Part shown: in pieces, positions 29,545 through 37,728 of the stretch
Numbering within the stretch: the stretch's first letter is position 1
How the letters are laid out: each line of letters starts with the position of its first letter
From: a bacterium
Lineage (GTDB): Bacteria; CAIWAD01
Direction of reading: 5' to 3'
DNA length: 38,285 nt
NCBI GenBank assembly: GCA_030429345.1
Contig: JAUIFJ010000031.1
Span: 1 to 38,285 of the forward strand
Position numbers and translations under genes: made by a program
The notes under the pieces: model-generated
Databases searched by the model: none
Seen by the model: the letters and a program-made list of their open reading frames with translations, nothing else
What the model was told of the DNA's origin: nothing

Positions 29545-30140
29545 ACGCGCGCCGGAGCGGCTTCCACTCCCCGCAGGGGCAAAGGCGCCACCAGCAGCTC
29601 GACGAGCCCGGGCAGATCGTTCAGCCCGACCAGGTTCTCCACCAGCGGAACCCCCGCGCCGAGCAGCAGGTGATGCACGGGCCAGGGGGCGCGGTCCGGA
29701 GAGCAGGTATCCATGCCGAGCAGGAGCATTCCCTTGTCCAGCAGGTGCCGCGCCGCCTCCACGGTGAGCACGGGATGCCGCTTCCAGTAGGCCTCGCTGC
29801 CGTACTCCATGGATGCGCCCGTTGCCAGCAGGACACGGGGCGCCGGAAGGCTTTCCGGAAGATCTTCCGGACGGATCACCTTGCGGCCGCCAAGCTGGAT
29901 CACACAGGCCGGCCCGTGGAGCCTTTCAGCGTCCAGCTCCTCCATGCACGCCCCTGCGGGCAGCATGTGCGCCGGAGCGTCGACATGGGTGCCCCAGTGC
30001 AGGGAGCAGGACAGGGTCCCGACGCGCGCCCCGTCGCCGGACAGGGTGTATACATCCTCGAGGGAGGGGGCCGGATCCCCGGGAAGGGGCGGGGTCCTCG
30101 CGTCCAGGGGCAGGCTCAGGTCGTGCCGGCGGCCCTTCAA
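29529..30140 (-). CDS. cyclase-family metal hydrolase (KynB-like)
   Basis: A 203-residue protein of the cyclase (arylformamidase-like) family. The metal motif is HWGTHVDAPAHM (about residues 49-60), the variant of HxGTHxDxPxH. Later parts, RVLLATGASMEYGSEAYW and DTCSPDRAPWPVHHLLLGAGVPLVENLVGL, are also typical. The family contains formamidases and cyclases, and many members are unassigned. The start is the TTG at 30140: GGAG lies eight bases upstream and the TTGA overlaps the stop of the SRPBCC gene. The end overlaps the M48 gene on the other strand by 16 bases. It is the last gene of the poly-gamma-glutamate operon, which may be chance or a processing role. Confidence 0.78.
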   Translation of the reverse strand: MKGRRHDLSLPLDARTPPLPGDPAPSLEDVYTLSGDGARVGTLSCSLHWGTHVDAPAHMLPAGACMEELDAERLHGPACVIQLGGRKVIRPEDLPESLPAPRVLLATGASMEYGSEAYWKRHPVLTVEAARHLLDKGMLLLGMDTCSPDRAPWPVHHLLLGAGVPLVENLVGLNDLPGLVELLVAPLPLRGVEAAPARVYAWA

Positions 30141-30724
30141 GGCAGGAGCTCCACCACCTCCGCCTGCAGGCCCAGTCCTGCGATCAGCTGCTCGAGGCGC
30201 AGGCGGATCTGCGAGTCGTAGCCGGCCACGCGGGAGAAGTAGAAGCGCAGGGTGGTGCTTCCAATGCGGCCTTCCTCGCTCAAGGTGACACGGCAACCGC
30301 GGGAGGTGGATTCGAGCTCCCAGGTCCAGAGCGTTTCCAGGGGAAAGTCGGGAGTAATGTTGCGCACCTTCCACAGGCGGCCGGGCTGCTGCTGCTCCAC
30401 GCGGAAACGCATGCCCTCGCGGTCGTCCAGGAATTCGCGGTAGACGATGCCGCTGCTGTCGCGGCTCATGACCTGGACCAGGGTGATCTCCGGCCGCCAG
30501 GCGGGCCGGCCGCGCAGGTCGGCGAGCATCTTCCAGACGCTGTCCGCGGGGACCGGAAGTTCCGCCCGTACACGAGCATGATGCTCGGCGGGTTCAAGGG
30601 CGCCGAGAAGGTATACGCCGAAGAGGCCGCCGCAGAAGACCACCAGCATGCCCAGGAAGAGCACCTTGACGACCAGGGAAGAGCGGCGACGGTCCACGGC
30701 GGAGCGCCGGGGCGGGGTGTCCAC
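30137..30724 (-). CDS. membrane-anchored SRPBCC (START-like) protein
   Basis: A 195-residue protein. The GTG start at 30724 lies in TAGTG with the upstream stop. One transmembrane helix near residues 17-38 (VVKVLFLGMLVVFCGGLFGVY) anchors it, and the rest is an SRPBCC-type domain: LPVPADSVWKMLADLRGRPAWRPEI is the typical first strand and helix, later GCRVTLSEEGRIGSTT and a long C-terminal helix. Such domains form a deep pocket for hydrophobic ligands and appear in cyclases and lipid-binding proteins. No catalytic residues can be assigned. It sits between the beta-barrel and cyclase genes with no gaps. Confidence 0.76.
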   Translation of the reverse strand: MDTPPRRSAVDRRRSSLVVKVLFLGMLVVFCGGLFGVYLLGALEPAEHHARVRAELPVPADSVWKMLADLRGRPAWRPEITLVQVMSRDSSGIVYREFLDDREGMRFRVEQQQPGRLWKVRNITPDFPLETLWTWELESTSRGCRVTLSEEGRIGSTTLRFYFSRVAGYDSQIRLRLEQLIAGLGLQAEVVELLP

Positions 30725-31785
30725 TAGAGCACGGACCAGCGCAGGACCAGGCCCAGGCGGCGGGCGTCGAATTCCTTCAGCCGGCGCATGCTGGGCCAGG
30801 CCGATTCCACGCTGCGCCATTCGCGCTCGAGATAGGGCCGCAGGCTGAGCGCCTTCGTGATCTGCCAGCTCTTGTCCAGGCGTAGCACATAGCGGTCGTC
30901 GCTGCGTCCGGAGTGGACCGGATCCTCGAGCAACGGCAGGTCAGTCTGGTATTCGCGGTGGCGCCAGGTGAAGGACAGGCCCAGGCCCAGCTCTTCGCCC
31001 AGCAGGCGGCCCTCCCAGTCCAGGGACAGGCGCCACTGGTCCTCCTGGTTGGTGCCGTCGCCCACTTCGCTGTCCTCGTCGGCCAGGGTGAAGACCGGAG
31101 AACGGTAGCCCACGTTGTCCGTGTCGACGAAGCTGTAGCCCGCGCTGGCCGACAGCCCCAGCGGCAGCGTCGCGCTCAGGCGCAGGCCCCATTCAATCGC
31201 CTCCGTGTCGTACTCGCTGAACCAGGCGTTGTAGTAGGTATTCTGTCCCAGGACGTGCAGGTAGAGCGTGGGACGTGAGACAAGCCCCAGCCCGGGGAAA
31301 CGCATGCGGGCGCGCAGGCGCAGCTCATCGCTGTCGAAATCGGCGCCGCGAATCTGGCCCGTGTCGCCGTCCGTATACTCGCGCAGGTAGAAGTTCCGCA
31401 GGGCGAACCAGCTGGCCTCGATGCCCCAGCCGGGGCGGCGCTGCCAGTCCAGGCTGAAGCGCGCCGTGTGGTAGTTCTTCATGCGGTTGTCGGCGTGCGT
31501 GACCACCTTGGCATCCAGGCCGGCGCGCAGGCGTCCGCTGCGCTTTCCGGGCAGGTCATGGTAGGCGAAGGCGAGCACACGGTGATCCATGCGGAGATCC
31601 TGGGGCCCGGCGGCATCCGGCTGGAAGGAGGGGGTCCCGTCCAGGCGATCGATATCCGGATCCGAAAGACGGAAGACGTTGTCGTCGATCTCCCAGCTCT
31701 CCTCCAGGTCCACGCTGAAGCGGAGGGGAAGGGCCGCCAGTCCGGAAGCCGTCAGCAGCAGGGTCGAAAGAAGCAGCAGGCGCAT
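30724..31785 (-). CDS. outer-membrane beta-barrel protein of the polyglutamate operon
   Basis: A 353-residue exported protein. The signal peptide is about 18 residues (MRLLLLSTLLLTASGLAA). The rest alternates aromatic/polar and hydrophobic residues in short strands: RFSVDLEESWEIDDNVF, HRVLAFAYHDL, ARFSLDWQRRPGWGIEASWF, LRLRARMRF, YNAWFSEYDTEAIEWGLRLSATLPLGLSASAGYSFVDTDNVGY, WRLSLDWEGRLLGEELGLGLSFTWRH, RYVLRLDKSW, and the final RLGLVLRWSVL. This is the pattern of a 12-16-stranded outer-membrane barrel; a putative poly-gamma-glutamate or surface-polymer pore is a guess from context. The ATG at 31785 overlaps the upstream stop as TGATG. Confidence 0.75.
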   Translation of the reverse strand: MRLLLLSTLLLTASGLAALPLRFSVDLEESWEIDDNVFRLSDPDIDRLDGTPSFQPDAAGPQDLRMDHRVLAFAYHDLPGKRSGRLRAGLDAKVVTHADNRMKNYHTARFSLDWQRRPGWGIEASWFALRNFYLREYTDGDTGQIRGADFDSDELRLRARMRFPGLGLVSRPTLYLHVLGQNTYYNAWFSEYDTEAIEWGLRLSATLPLGLSASAGYSFVDTDNVGYRSPVFTLADEDSEVGDGTNQEDQWRLSLDWEGRLLGEELGLGLSFTWRHREYQTDLPLLEDPVHSGRSDDRYVLRLDKSWQITKALSLRPYLEREWRSVESAWPSMRRLKEFDARRLGLVLRWSVL

Positions 31786-32729
31786 CAGCGACCCATCCCG
31801 TGTTCGGTTCCCAGGGCCTCCGGCGGGGCCAGGAAGCGCAGGTTCAGTTCACGCCCCGCTCCGGTGCAGGCGAAGGTGTAGCGGTGCCGTCCCTCGGGCA
31901 CCTCGATGTAGATCACCTCGCCCCGCGAGGGCAGGCTGTCCGGCTTGTCCAGGTAGATGCTGCTGTTGCTGGGGCGTCCCTTGAGCACGTAGCTCTGCTT
32001 CTCGAGCCCGTCCTCGTAGACGCGCAGCGTATACTTCTGCGTGCCGGTCATCGTCTGGTTCCAGTCCAGGCGGCTGATCACCTTGAGGAAGGTCGGCCCC
32101 TCGACTTCCACGCTCAGTTCCCGTTCGCTGGGGAGCACGTTGTAGCTCACCACGGCGTCGCCGGCCTGGATCATGCGCGTCTTCGGGTTGTCCAGCGCCT
32201 GGATGTCCACGTTGCGGCTGCGGTCCATCGGTTCCATCTGCCGCAGGTGGTAGCGCATGTAGGCCACGGTGGTCGGGGAGTCCTTCAGCTGCAGGCGCAC
32301 CAGGTGCTGCCCGGCCGGAATCTCGATCTCGTTGCTGCGTCCCCGTGTGACCTTGCGGTTGTCGGACTTGCGCACGGCGTCCTTTGCCCGGCGGACCGCA
32401 TGGACGAAGTCGCCGCCGTCCGTGTCCTCCATGGTCCAGGAAATGCGGTACTCCTCGTCCTTGTTGCGCTTCGAGTAGGGCACCCGGCTGATCACGCGCA
32501 GGGTGCCCGGCCCTGTGACACGGAGAATCTGTTCTCCCTGCCCCTTCTTCAGGCGGTAGTAGGTGCGCTCCTTGCTGTTGACCAGCACGGGCACCTTGCC
32601 GTCGTGGGCTTCGGGACTGAAGGCGGACCAGAGCCTGCGCGCCGGAAGCGGCAGGGCCAGGGCGAGAGACAGCAGGCCGATCACCAGGAATCGGCCGGCC
32701 GTAGTGCGGGATGTCGATCGGGACAGCAT
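31785..32729 (-). CDS. secreted protein of unknown function in the polyglutamate operon
   Basis: A 314-residue protein with an N-terminal signal (hydrophobic RFLVIGLLSLALALPLPA, residues 13-30) that may be cleaved or serve as an anchor. The mature part seems to hold two similar beta-rich halves: the first with YYRLKKGQGEQILRVTGPGTLRVISRV and EIPAGQHLVRLQLK; the second with SERELSVEVEGPTFLKVISRLDW and VPEGRHRYTFACTG. Each half has a Gly-x-Thr/Phe-Leu-(Arg/Lys)-Val-Ile-Ser-Arg block. I know no family name. It is likely periplasmic and could couple inner-membrane synthesis to the barrel encoded next. Its start lies 12 bases after the pgsW-like stop. Confidence 0.7.
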   Translation of the reverse strand: MLSRSTSRTTAGRFLVIGLLSLALALPLPARRLWSAFSPEAHDGKVPVLVNSKERTYYRLKKGQGEQILRVTGPGTLRVISRVPYSKRNKDEEYRISWTMEDTDGGDFVHAVRRAKDAVRKSDNRKVTRGRSNEIEIPAGQHLVRLQLKDSPTTVAYMRYHLRQMEPMDRSRNVDIQALDNPKTRMIQAGDAVVSYNVLPSERELSVEVEGPTFLKVISRLDWNQTMTGTQKYTLRVYEDGLEKQSYVLKGRPSNSSIYLDKPDSLPSRGEVIYIEVPEGRHRYTFACTGAGRELNLRFLAPPEALGTEHGMGR

Positions 32730-32741
32730 GATGCGTCTTCC

Positions 32742-33866
32742 TTAGAGTATTTCGTCCGAGACGACTTCGGGCTCCCGGAGCTTCTGCGACCGCAGGTCCG
32801 TGCGGATCACGAAGAGCACCAGGATCGTCAGCAGCACCGTCGAGACCAGCACCACCTTCAGGTTGTGCCGCTCGGTGACATAGATGCTGCCTTCGCCGAT
32901 CTTCGGCCGTTCCTTCGGGGAGAGCGGAAGGCCGTAGTCGCGCATGATTTCGGAGAGCTTGAGCAGGTTGATCGTCGGCACACCGCCGTCGGCGAAGAAA
33001 TGCAGCACGCCGCGGTCGGGGAAATCCATCAGTCTCACGTTGCGGGCCACGCCGGAAGGCAGCAGGTCCTTGTTGTCCACATGCCCCAGGCTGGCGACGC
33101 CGCCGCCCACATTGAGGAAGAGGTCATAGCCGCGCGGGGAGTTGCTGATCTCCTGCTGGAAGGCCTCGATGCGCAGGTCGACCGCCTTGCGCAGGTCCGC
33201 CGGATTGAGGAAGGGCACCGCGTTCCGCGTGATCGCCGCGCGCGCCAGCTCCCTTCCTTCGGGGCTCATGCTTTCGCCGCGGTCGTCCGCGCCGCCGATG
33301 GAGGCATAGCTCGAGGTCCATGGAAAGACCCCTTTCTCCTTCAGGGCGGCTTCCATGTCCAGCCAGGTCCAGGAAGGATCGTTGGCGCCGAACCAGCTGC
33401 TGCTGACGCTTGAAATGATCACCGGCTGCAGGTCCAGCACGGCGCAGGCCGAGTAGACGGCTACGTTCAGCCCGGGAAAGGAACCCGTGAGACAGATCGC
33501 CACCCGGTCCCCGTTCTTGACTCCGGCCTCGGCCATCAGCGCGACGACCAGCGCCGCCATGTTGGGATTGAGGCTGTTCTGCTTGCTGCGCAGGTCGCCC
33601 TCGGTCGTGGTGATCTGCGTATACTTCTGGCCGATCAGCAGCGTGTTCCAGGGATCGTTGATGTCGTCGACCAGCACGCCGCCCGGCGCCTGGCTCTCCT
33701 TCAGCGTGCGCAGGGCGCGCTCCATGAGACGCGCAGCGGCCAGCTTGTCGTCGTAGTGGTCCTGCCTGTGATCCACCCGGCTGTTCCACGACCACAGATA
33801 GAGCGCGTAGCTGACCGCCGCCAGCAGCAGGAGCGTCCAGGTCGACTTGAGACTGGGCTTAAACAT
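32742..33866 (-). CDS. poly-gamma-glutamate system protein (PgsW-like)
   Basis: A 374-residue protein that matches the accessory poly-gamma-glutamate system protein of certain bacteria. A first helix lies near residues 10-28 and a second near the C-terminus (VVLVSTVLLTILVLFVIR, about 338-355), so both ends cross the inner membrane with most of the chain outside. The body has QKYTQITTTEGDLRSKQNSLNPNMAAL, GDRVAICLTGSFPGLNVAVYSACAVLDLQPVIISSVSSSWFGAND, TWLDMEAALKEKGVFPW, LFLNVGGGVASLGH and FFADGGVPTINLL; these distinctive blocks support the family call. The role in synthesis or export is unknown in general. It overlaps pgsC by eight bases. Confidence 0.84.
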   Translation of the reverse strand: MFKPSLKSTWTLLLLAAVSYALYLWSWNSRVDHRQDHYDDKLAAARLMERALRTLKESQAPGGVLVDDINDPWNTLLIGQKYTQITTTEGDLRSKQNSLNPNMAALVVALMAEAGVKNGDRVAICLTGSFPGLNVAVYSACAVLDLQPVIISSVSSSWFGANDPSWTWLDMEAALKEKGVFPWTSSYASIGGADDRGESMSPEGRELARAAITRNAVPFLNPADLRKAVDLRIEAFQQEISNSPRGYDLFLNVGGGVASLGHVDNKDLLPSGVARNVRLMDFPDRGVLHFFADGGVPTINLLKLSEIMRDYGLPLSPKERPKIGEGSIYVTERHNLKVVLVSTVLLTILVLFVIRTDLRSQKLREPEVVSDEIL

Positions 33867-34311
33867 GCAGCACCTCCCCGCCGGTGACCAGCATCAGCAG
33901 GATGCGCACGCTGCTCGCCACCAGCAGCAGGCAGAGCAGGGTCTTGAGCACGCCCTGCCGCTCCATCCAGTTGGCGATCAGGCCCGGAATAATGAAGCCG
34001 ACGGCCTGCATCTGCAGGTCGATCTGCAGGAAGTCGTAGACGAAGGCCTGCCGCGAGGCGTAGCCGAGCACGAAGCCGATCAGGATCGACAGCACCAGGC
34101 GCCGCCGGCCGTAGATGAACATGAAGCTCGCCAGGAAGCGGATAATGCCGAAGGTCAGGAAGGACACGACGAAGGTGCCCAGCAGCCTCAGCGGTTCGTG
34201 CATCTGCAGGGCCACGTAGCCGGGCACGACGATGCCGCCCGCGCTCACGCCGACCACCTCCTGGAAGATCATGCTCAGGATGACGCCCAGGCCGACCGCG
34301 ATCTCGATCAC
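33859..34311 (-). CDS. pgsC: poly-gamma-glutamate biosynthesis membrane protein PgsC
   Basis: A 150-residue integral membrane protein that forms the polyglutamate synthase complex with PgsB. The GTG start at 34311 has AGGAG seven bases upstream and overlaps the pgsB stop (GTGA). Diagnostic parts: IEIAVGLGVILSMIFQEVVGVSAGGIVVPGYVAL at the N-terminus (GGIVVPGY is the PgsC/CapC signature), then RRRLVLSILIGFVLGYA, and DLQMQAVGFIIPGLIANWMERQGVLKTL. Four or five helices are expected and are present. Length is typical (about 150). Confidence 0.9.
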   Translation of the reverse strand: MIEIAVGLGVILSMIFQEVVGVSAGGIVVPGYVALQMHEPLRLLGTFVVSFLTFGIIRFLASFMFIYGRRRLVLSILIGFVLGYASRQAFVYDFLQIDLQMQAVGFIIPGLIANWMERQGVLKTLLCLLLVASSVRILLMLVTGGEVLHV

Positions 34312-35474
34312 GTGCGGCTCCTTTCCTGGAAGTAGTGGGCCACTTCGTGGCCGCCCCCGTGCACGTTGCCGATGCCCAGCACCACCAGGTCCTCCCAGGG
34401 CAGCTGGCGCAGCACGTCGTGCACCTTGTCCGCGTCCGACCCGCCCAGGTTCAGCACCTTTTCTGCGGGCAGGCCCATTTTGTAGCACGCGCCCATCAGC
34501 CGGTCGCAACTCTGGCCGATGAGCAGCAGGCGCTCGTAGCGCGTATCCCGATGGACCATCTCCACCAGCTGCACGCTGCGCTCGTAGCGGTCCTGCCGGG
34601 TATTGAGCACGAAGACCGTCACCGCATCGTCGGGGTGGCGGTGGATCACCGTTTCCCAGATGGCCAGCGTGCTCTCCGGATCGTTGGCCGCCAGCGCGTT
34701 GACGAAGGTGATGCGGCGCTCGCCTTCATCAAGGCGGTACATCTTCAGCGCGCCGACGTCCGGGTTCTGGTGATACATTCCCCGCAGGGCCGCTTCGCGA
34801 TCGATGCCGAGCTCGGCGGCGACGCGCAGCGCCAGGGCCACGTTCTCCTTGTGCTCCACGTGGTCGAAGCCTTCCATGTCGTCGTCGCTGATCCCTTCGT
34901 CGGTGATCTGCTCGAGGGCCGTCGAGCGGTCGGCGGCCACGGTGCGCATCAGGTTGAACAGGCGCTTCTCGCAGGTGAAGGCCACCTTGCCGGCCGGCAG
35001 GGTGTTGCACAGGCTGCGGGCCACGTTCTCCACCGTCGGCCCCATCTCCTTCAGGTGATCCGGCCGGGCGTTGGTGATCACGCCGATGGTCGAATGGACG
35101 ATCTTGTGCTCGCAGATCCACTGGTACTCGGGCTGGACGGCCATGCACTCGATGACAATGGCTTCCGGCTTCCGCCTGGCGACGAAGGCGAAGACCTTCA
35201 GCTGCTCGATGATGTTGGCGCCGCGGGGCCGGATGATCGGCACCTCCCGCCCGTCCTCCAGGATCACGCGGGGCGCGCTGCCGGTGGTCTTGGCCACGGT
35301 GCGGATCCCGCCCTCGCGCAGCGCGCCGGCGATCAGCCGGGTGACGCTGGACTTGCCCCGTGTCCCGTTCACATGGATGCGGACCGGGATCGAGAGAGCG
35401 TTCCGGGTGTGCCTCTGCAGTTCGAGCACACCCAGGACGATGAAGAGAACGACCAGGAAGGTGATGGCAATCAT
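34308..35474 (-). CDS. pgsB: poly-gamma-glutamate synthase PgsB (CapB)
   Basis: A 388-residue ATP-dependent amide ligase, related to Mur ligases, that adds glutamate through the gamma-carboxyl group to a growing chain. One membrane helix lies at the N-terminus (ITFLVVLFIVLGVLEL, residues 4-19). The P-loop is VNGTRGKSSVTRLI (NGTRGKSS at residues 36-43). Then come PRGANIIEQLKVFAFV, IVIECMAVQPEYQWICEHKI, the magnesium/glutamate site region VITNARPDHLKEMGPTVENVA, and late FVLNTRQDRYERSVQL and NVHGGGHEVAHYF. The order and length match CapB/PgsB. The ATG at 35474 was preferred; the frame is open further upstream, but that stretch is non-coding in character. First gene of the seven-gene operon. Confidence 0.93.
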   Translation of the reverse strand: MIAITFLVVLFIVLGVLELQRHTRNALSIPVRIHVNGTRGKSSVTRLIAGALREGGIRTVAKTTGSAPRVILEDGREVPIIRPRGANIIEQLKVFAFVARRKPEAIVIECMAVQPEYQWICEHKIVHSTIGVITNARPDHLKEMGPTVENVARSLCNTLPAGKVAFTCEKRLFNLMRTVAADRSTALEQITDEGISDDDMEGFDHVEHKENVALALRVAAELGIDREAALRGMYHQNPDVGALKMYRLDEGERRITFVNALAANDPESTLAIWETVIHRHPDDAVTVFVLNTRQDRYERSVQLVEMVHRDTRYERLLLIGQSCDRLMGACYKMGLPAEKVLNLGGSDADKVHDVLRQLPWEDLVVLGIGNVHGGGHEVAHYFQERSRT

Positions 35475-35934
35475 TGACCGATCCGGACCACGGGTACAAG
35501 CGATGTTCACGGGCCACCGAACGCCGCGAACGCATGCCCTTCGCGGACGGTCGGGCCGTCGTTGGACTGCGGAATGCGAAAGACTTCGGAACCCTGGTTC
35601 CACCGGGGAACAAGTGGCTGGAACTTGCATTTTTCACGCCAGCTTGACCCGTCCCCGGCCCAGGAGGAGGAAATTCGGGAAATCATCCAGCATTACCAAT
35701 GCCAGGGCGGATTTGCGTGGCTCAAGGCTTTGCGCTTTGCCGCGTCCGGGCAGCAAAGCTTCCCCGAGGGGCGCGATGCCGGGGAAGGAAAGCTGGCTTC
35801 TGTCTGGAAAACCTCTCAGCAGGAAGCTCCGATTTACGCGATTCTTCCGCTTGCCGCGGCTTTGGCCGGCTAAGTCTTCAACCTGCGTTCGCGCGCCAAT
35901 GGCATTTGTTTTGCTGGTTGTACCTTTTTACCTG
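35475..35934. other. hairpin-rich divergent intergenic region
   Basis: This 460-base gap separates pgsB (leftward) from the secreted protein at 35935 (rightward), so it should hold both promoters and both leaders. A 103-codon plus-strand frame (35562-35873) crosses it, but I judge it spurious. The central part is unusually rich in inverted repeats: a five-base stem at 35690-35702, a seven- to ten-base stem at 35734-35759 and a seven-base stem at 35760-35786. A CAAGTTCCAGCCACT-type AT/GC-mixed part lies nearer to pgsB. I recognise no known riboswitch. Confidence 0.6.
35734..35786. promoter_or_regulatory. two adjacent hairpins in the pgsB/secreted-protein intergenic gap
   Basis: GCTTTGC (35734-35740) pairs with GCAAAGC (35753-35759); on the minus strand the loop adds a U-G and two further pairs, leaving a six-base CCGGAC loop. 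Directly next, TTCCCCG (35760-35766) pairs with CGGGGAA (35780-35786). On the minus strand they would lie in the pgsB leader, on the plus strand in the secreted-protein leader. No T-run follows either, so they are more likely regulatory or RNA-stabilising structures than terminators. Confidence 0.45.
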
Positions 35935-37728
35935 ATGACGCTTCTGCCCATTTCATTCCGCCGCCTGGTCGGCCTGCTGGCGCTGCTGCCGTTGCTTGCG
36001 GGGCAGGCCCGCGTGCTACTGGAATCCGAGGGCCTGCTTCTGCCGCCCGGCGACCCGGACCCTTCTCGGGAAACCCGGGACGCCCTTTGCTATCACGACT
36101 GGGCCTACTACTACATCAAGATTCCGCACCCTTCCTGGGGCCATGTGGGAAGGATCTACCAACGCATCCTGCCGGTGGATGCCGGCGAGGTCACGCAGCT
36201 CGAACTGCGACTGCACAATGACTACCTGGAGGGCAATGCCCACCAGGGCCAGATCCAGCTTGGCCTGCACAGGGTGGACGGACAGTGGCCGCAGCCCGCC
36301 AGCGTCTCCTGGGCGATCGAAAGCGATACGCTGGGCAATGGGGTGTTCCATTTCGATCTGCCGGGACCGCCATTTTCCTTCCAGACGGGCGAGGAGTTCC
36401 TGCTTTCCATGGACTACCTGCCCGCCAGTCCGCAGGACACCATTGCCATTGTCACCGGCAGCGCCGGCACCTGGACGGGGCACAGCTTCTTCCTGGGCGG
36501 CAACGAGTACCAGTGGTGGGGCAACCATGAGGGCGAAGCCTTCGGAGACATGCACTTCTGCGCGGAGGTGACCTGGATGAACGGCGCTCAGGCCCATGCC
36601 TGGATGCCGGCGCAGGAACTGGATCTGGGACTCTTCGCCCCCGGCGAGCAGAAGGAACTGCGTCTTCCGATCCTCAACCTCGGCACGGCGCCCCTGGGCA
36701 CTTCCGCCCCCAGCAGCAGCCACATGCGGCATGTGGCCAGCCTGGAGGGACCGGATTCCCTGCTGAACCCGGACACTCTCTTCCTGGATGTGCTGACACG
36801 CGCTCCTCAAAGCTGGGTCGGCAATCCGCAGCTCAGCGCGCGGATCGAGATGCGGACCAACATGCCCATGGACAGCCTGCTCAGTCTGCGACTGCATTCC
36901 AGCCTGAGCAGCAGCGATCTGCTGCTCAACGACTGGGACGAGTGGATCGGGGCCGACTGGAGTCTGAGCTTCTCCCAGTTCGCCGATACGGGAGCGACGG
37001 TCGCCAACTGGGGCTTCTACGAGGGCCTGGGCCGGCCGGCGACCTTCATCGGGCACGAAGCCAGCCAGCCCGCGGATTCCAGCGCCAGCATCCTTGCTCT
37101 GCGCGAGCTGCCGCTGCAGGCGGGCGAGCATGTCTCCCTTCGCTGGGCACAGCTGGAACGGCGACGGGCGGCCGGCGGCCTGCATGCCCTGGTCTGGCGC
37201 AATCCGCTGGACAGCTTCTGGTATGTGCAAGCCGTGGAGCTTGACAGCCTGCCCTACCAGGGACCGGAGAACACCTGGCACACGATTCCCTGGATTCACT
37301 GGGGCCCCGCGCCGAACAGCGGTCTGCATGGATTCGGACTGTTGTATGTGGGGCGCGACGCCAACGAGTGGTTCGTGGACGATCTGGAGCTCGAGTTCTG
37401 GACAGAGATGGAAGCGCCCCGCCTGCGCATCGATACCTACGGACCGGACATCCTCCTGGAATGGGACGACATTCCCGCCGCGGAGAATTATCGCGTCCTC
37501 CGCATGCGCGACGGGGAGTCCCGGGAAGTGGCCATGACGTCCGGCACCTCGTATACCGATGAGCGCGCCCTGCAGCAGGTAGGCTTCACGGCCTACCGGG
37601 TCGTGTCGGAGACCATGCCCCCTGCCGCCGAAACATGCATCCCTTCGGCGGATCATCCCGTGGCTGGCCGCGAAGCCTCTCGCCCGCTGGAAGCAACTGC
37701 ACCGAAACAGCCGAGAAGTCTCCGGTGA
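35935..37728 (+). CDS. large secreted protein with C-terminal FN3-like domain, unknown function
   Basis: A 597-residue exported protein from the ATG at 35935 (signal peptide with FRRLVGLLALLPLLAGQA). An ATG 36 bases earlier would add a second hydrophobic run; neither has a visible ribosome site. The first 200 mature residues look like a carbohydrate-binding or jelly-roll module (VTQLELRLHNDYLEGNAHQG, FHFDLPGPPFSFQTGEEFLLSMDYLPAS). A middle beta-rich part (about 225-410) has repeated Leu/Pro-rich strands, then WNFYEGLGR-like and LLYVGRDANEWFVDDLELEFW pieces. The last 70 residues resemble a fibronectin type III module (ILLEWDDIPAAENYRVLRM). There is no FlgD-like sorting tail. The stop overlaps the next GTG start. 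Confidence 0.68.
   Translation: MTLLPISFRRLVGLLALLPLLAGQARVLLESEGLLLPPGDPDPSRETRDALCYHDWAYYYIKIPHPSWGHVGRIYQRILPVDAGEVTQLELRLHNDYLEGNAHQGQIQLGLHRVDGQWPQPASVSWAIESDTLGNGVFHFDLPGPPFSFQTGEEFLLSMDYLPASPQDTIAIVTGSAGTWTGHSFFLGGNEYQWWGNHEGEAFGDMHFCAEVTWMNGAQAHAWMPAQELDLGLFAPGEQKELRLPILNLGTAPLGTSAPSSSHMRHVASLEGPDSLLNPDTLFLDVLTRAPQSWVGNPQLSARIEMRTNMPMDSLLSLRLHSSLSSSDLLLNDWDEWIGADWSLSFSQFADTGATVANWGFYEGLGRPATFIGHEASQPADSSASILALRELPLQAGEHVSLRWAQLERRRAAGGLHALVWRNPLDSFWYVQAVELDSLPYQGPENTWHTIPWIHWGPAPNSGLHGFGLLYVGRDANEWFVDDLELEFWTEMEAPRLRIDTYGPDILLEWDDIPAAENYRVLRMRDGESREVAMTSGTSYTDERALQQVGFTAYRVVSETMPPAAETCIPSADHPVAGREASRPLEATAPKQPRSLR

Noticed and set aside
35690-35786. cyclic-di-GMP (GEMM) riboswitch, suggested by GCAAAG and ACGC words on the minus strand
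   Set aside because: The words are present, but the conserved tetraloop, receptor and pairing layout of GEMM-I cannot be assembled from them.
35562-35873. 103-codon plus-strand frame between pgsB and the secreted protein
   Set aside because: It has no ribosome site, no domain and crosses the hairpin-rich region. I judge it a chance frame, though an unusual small protein cannot be fully excluded.
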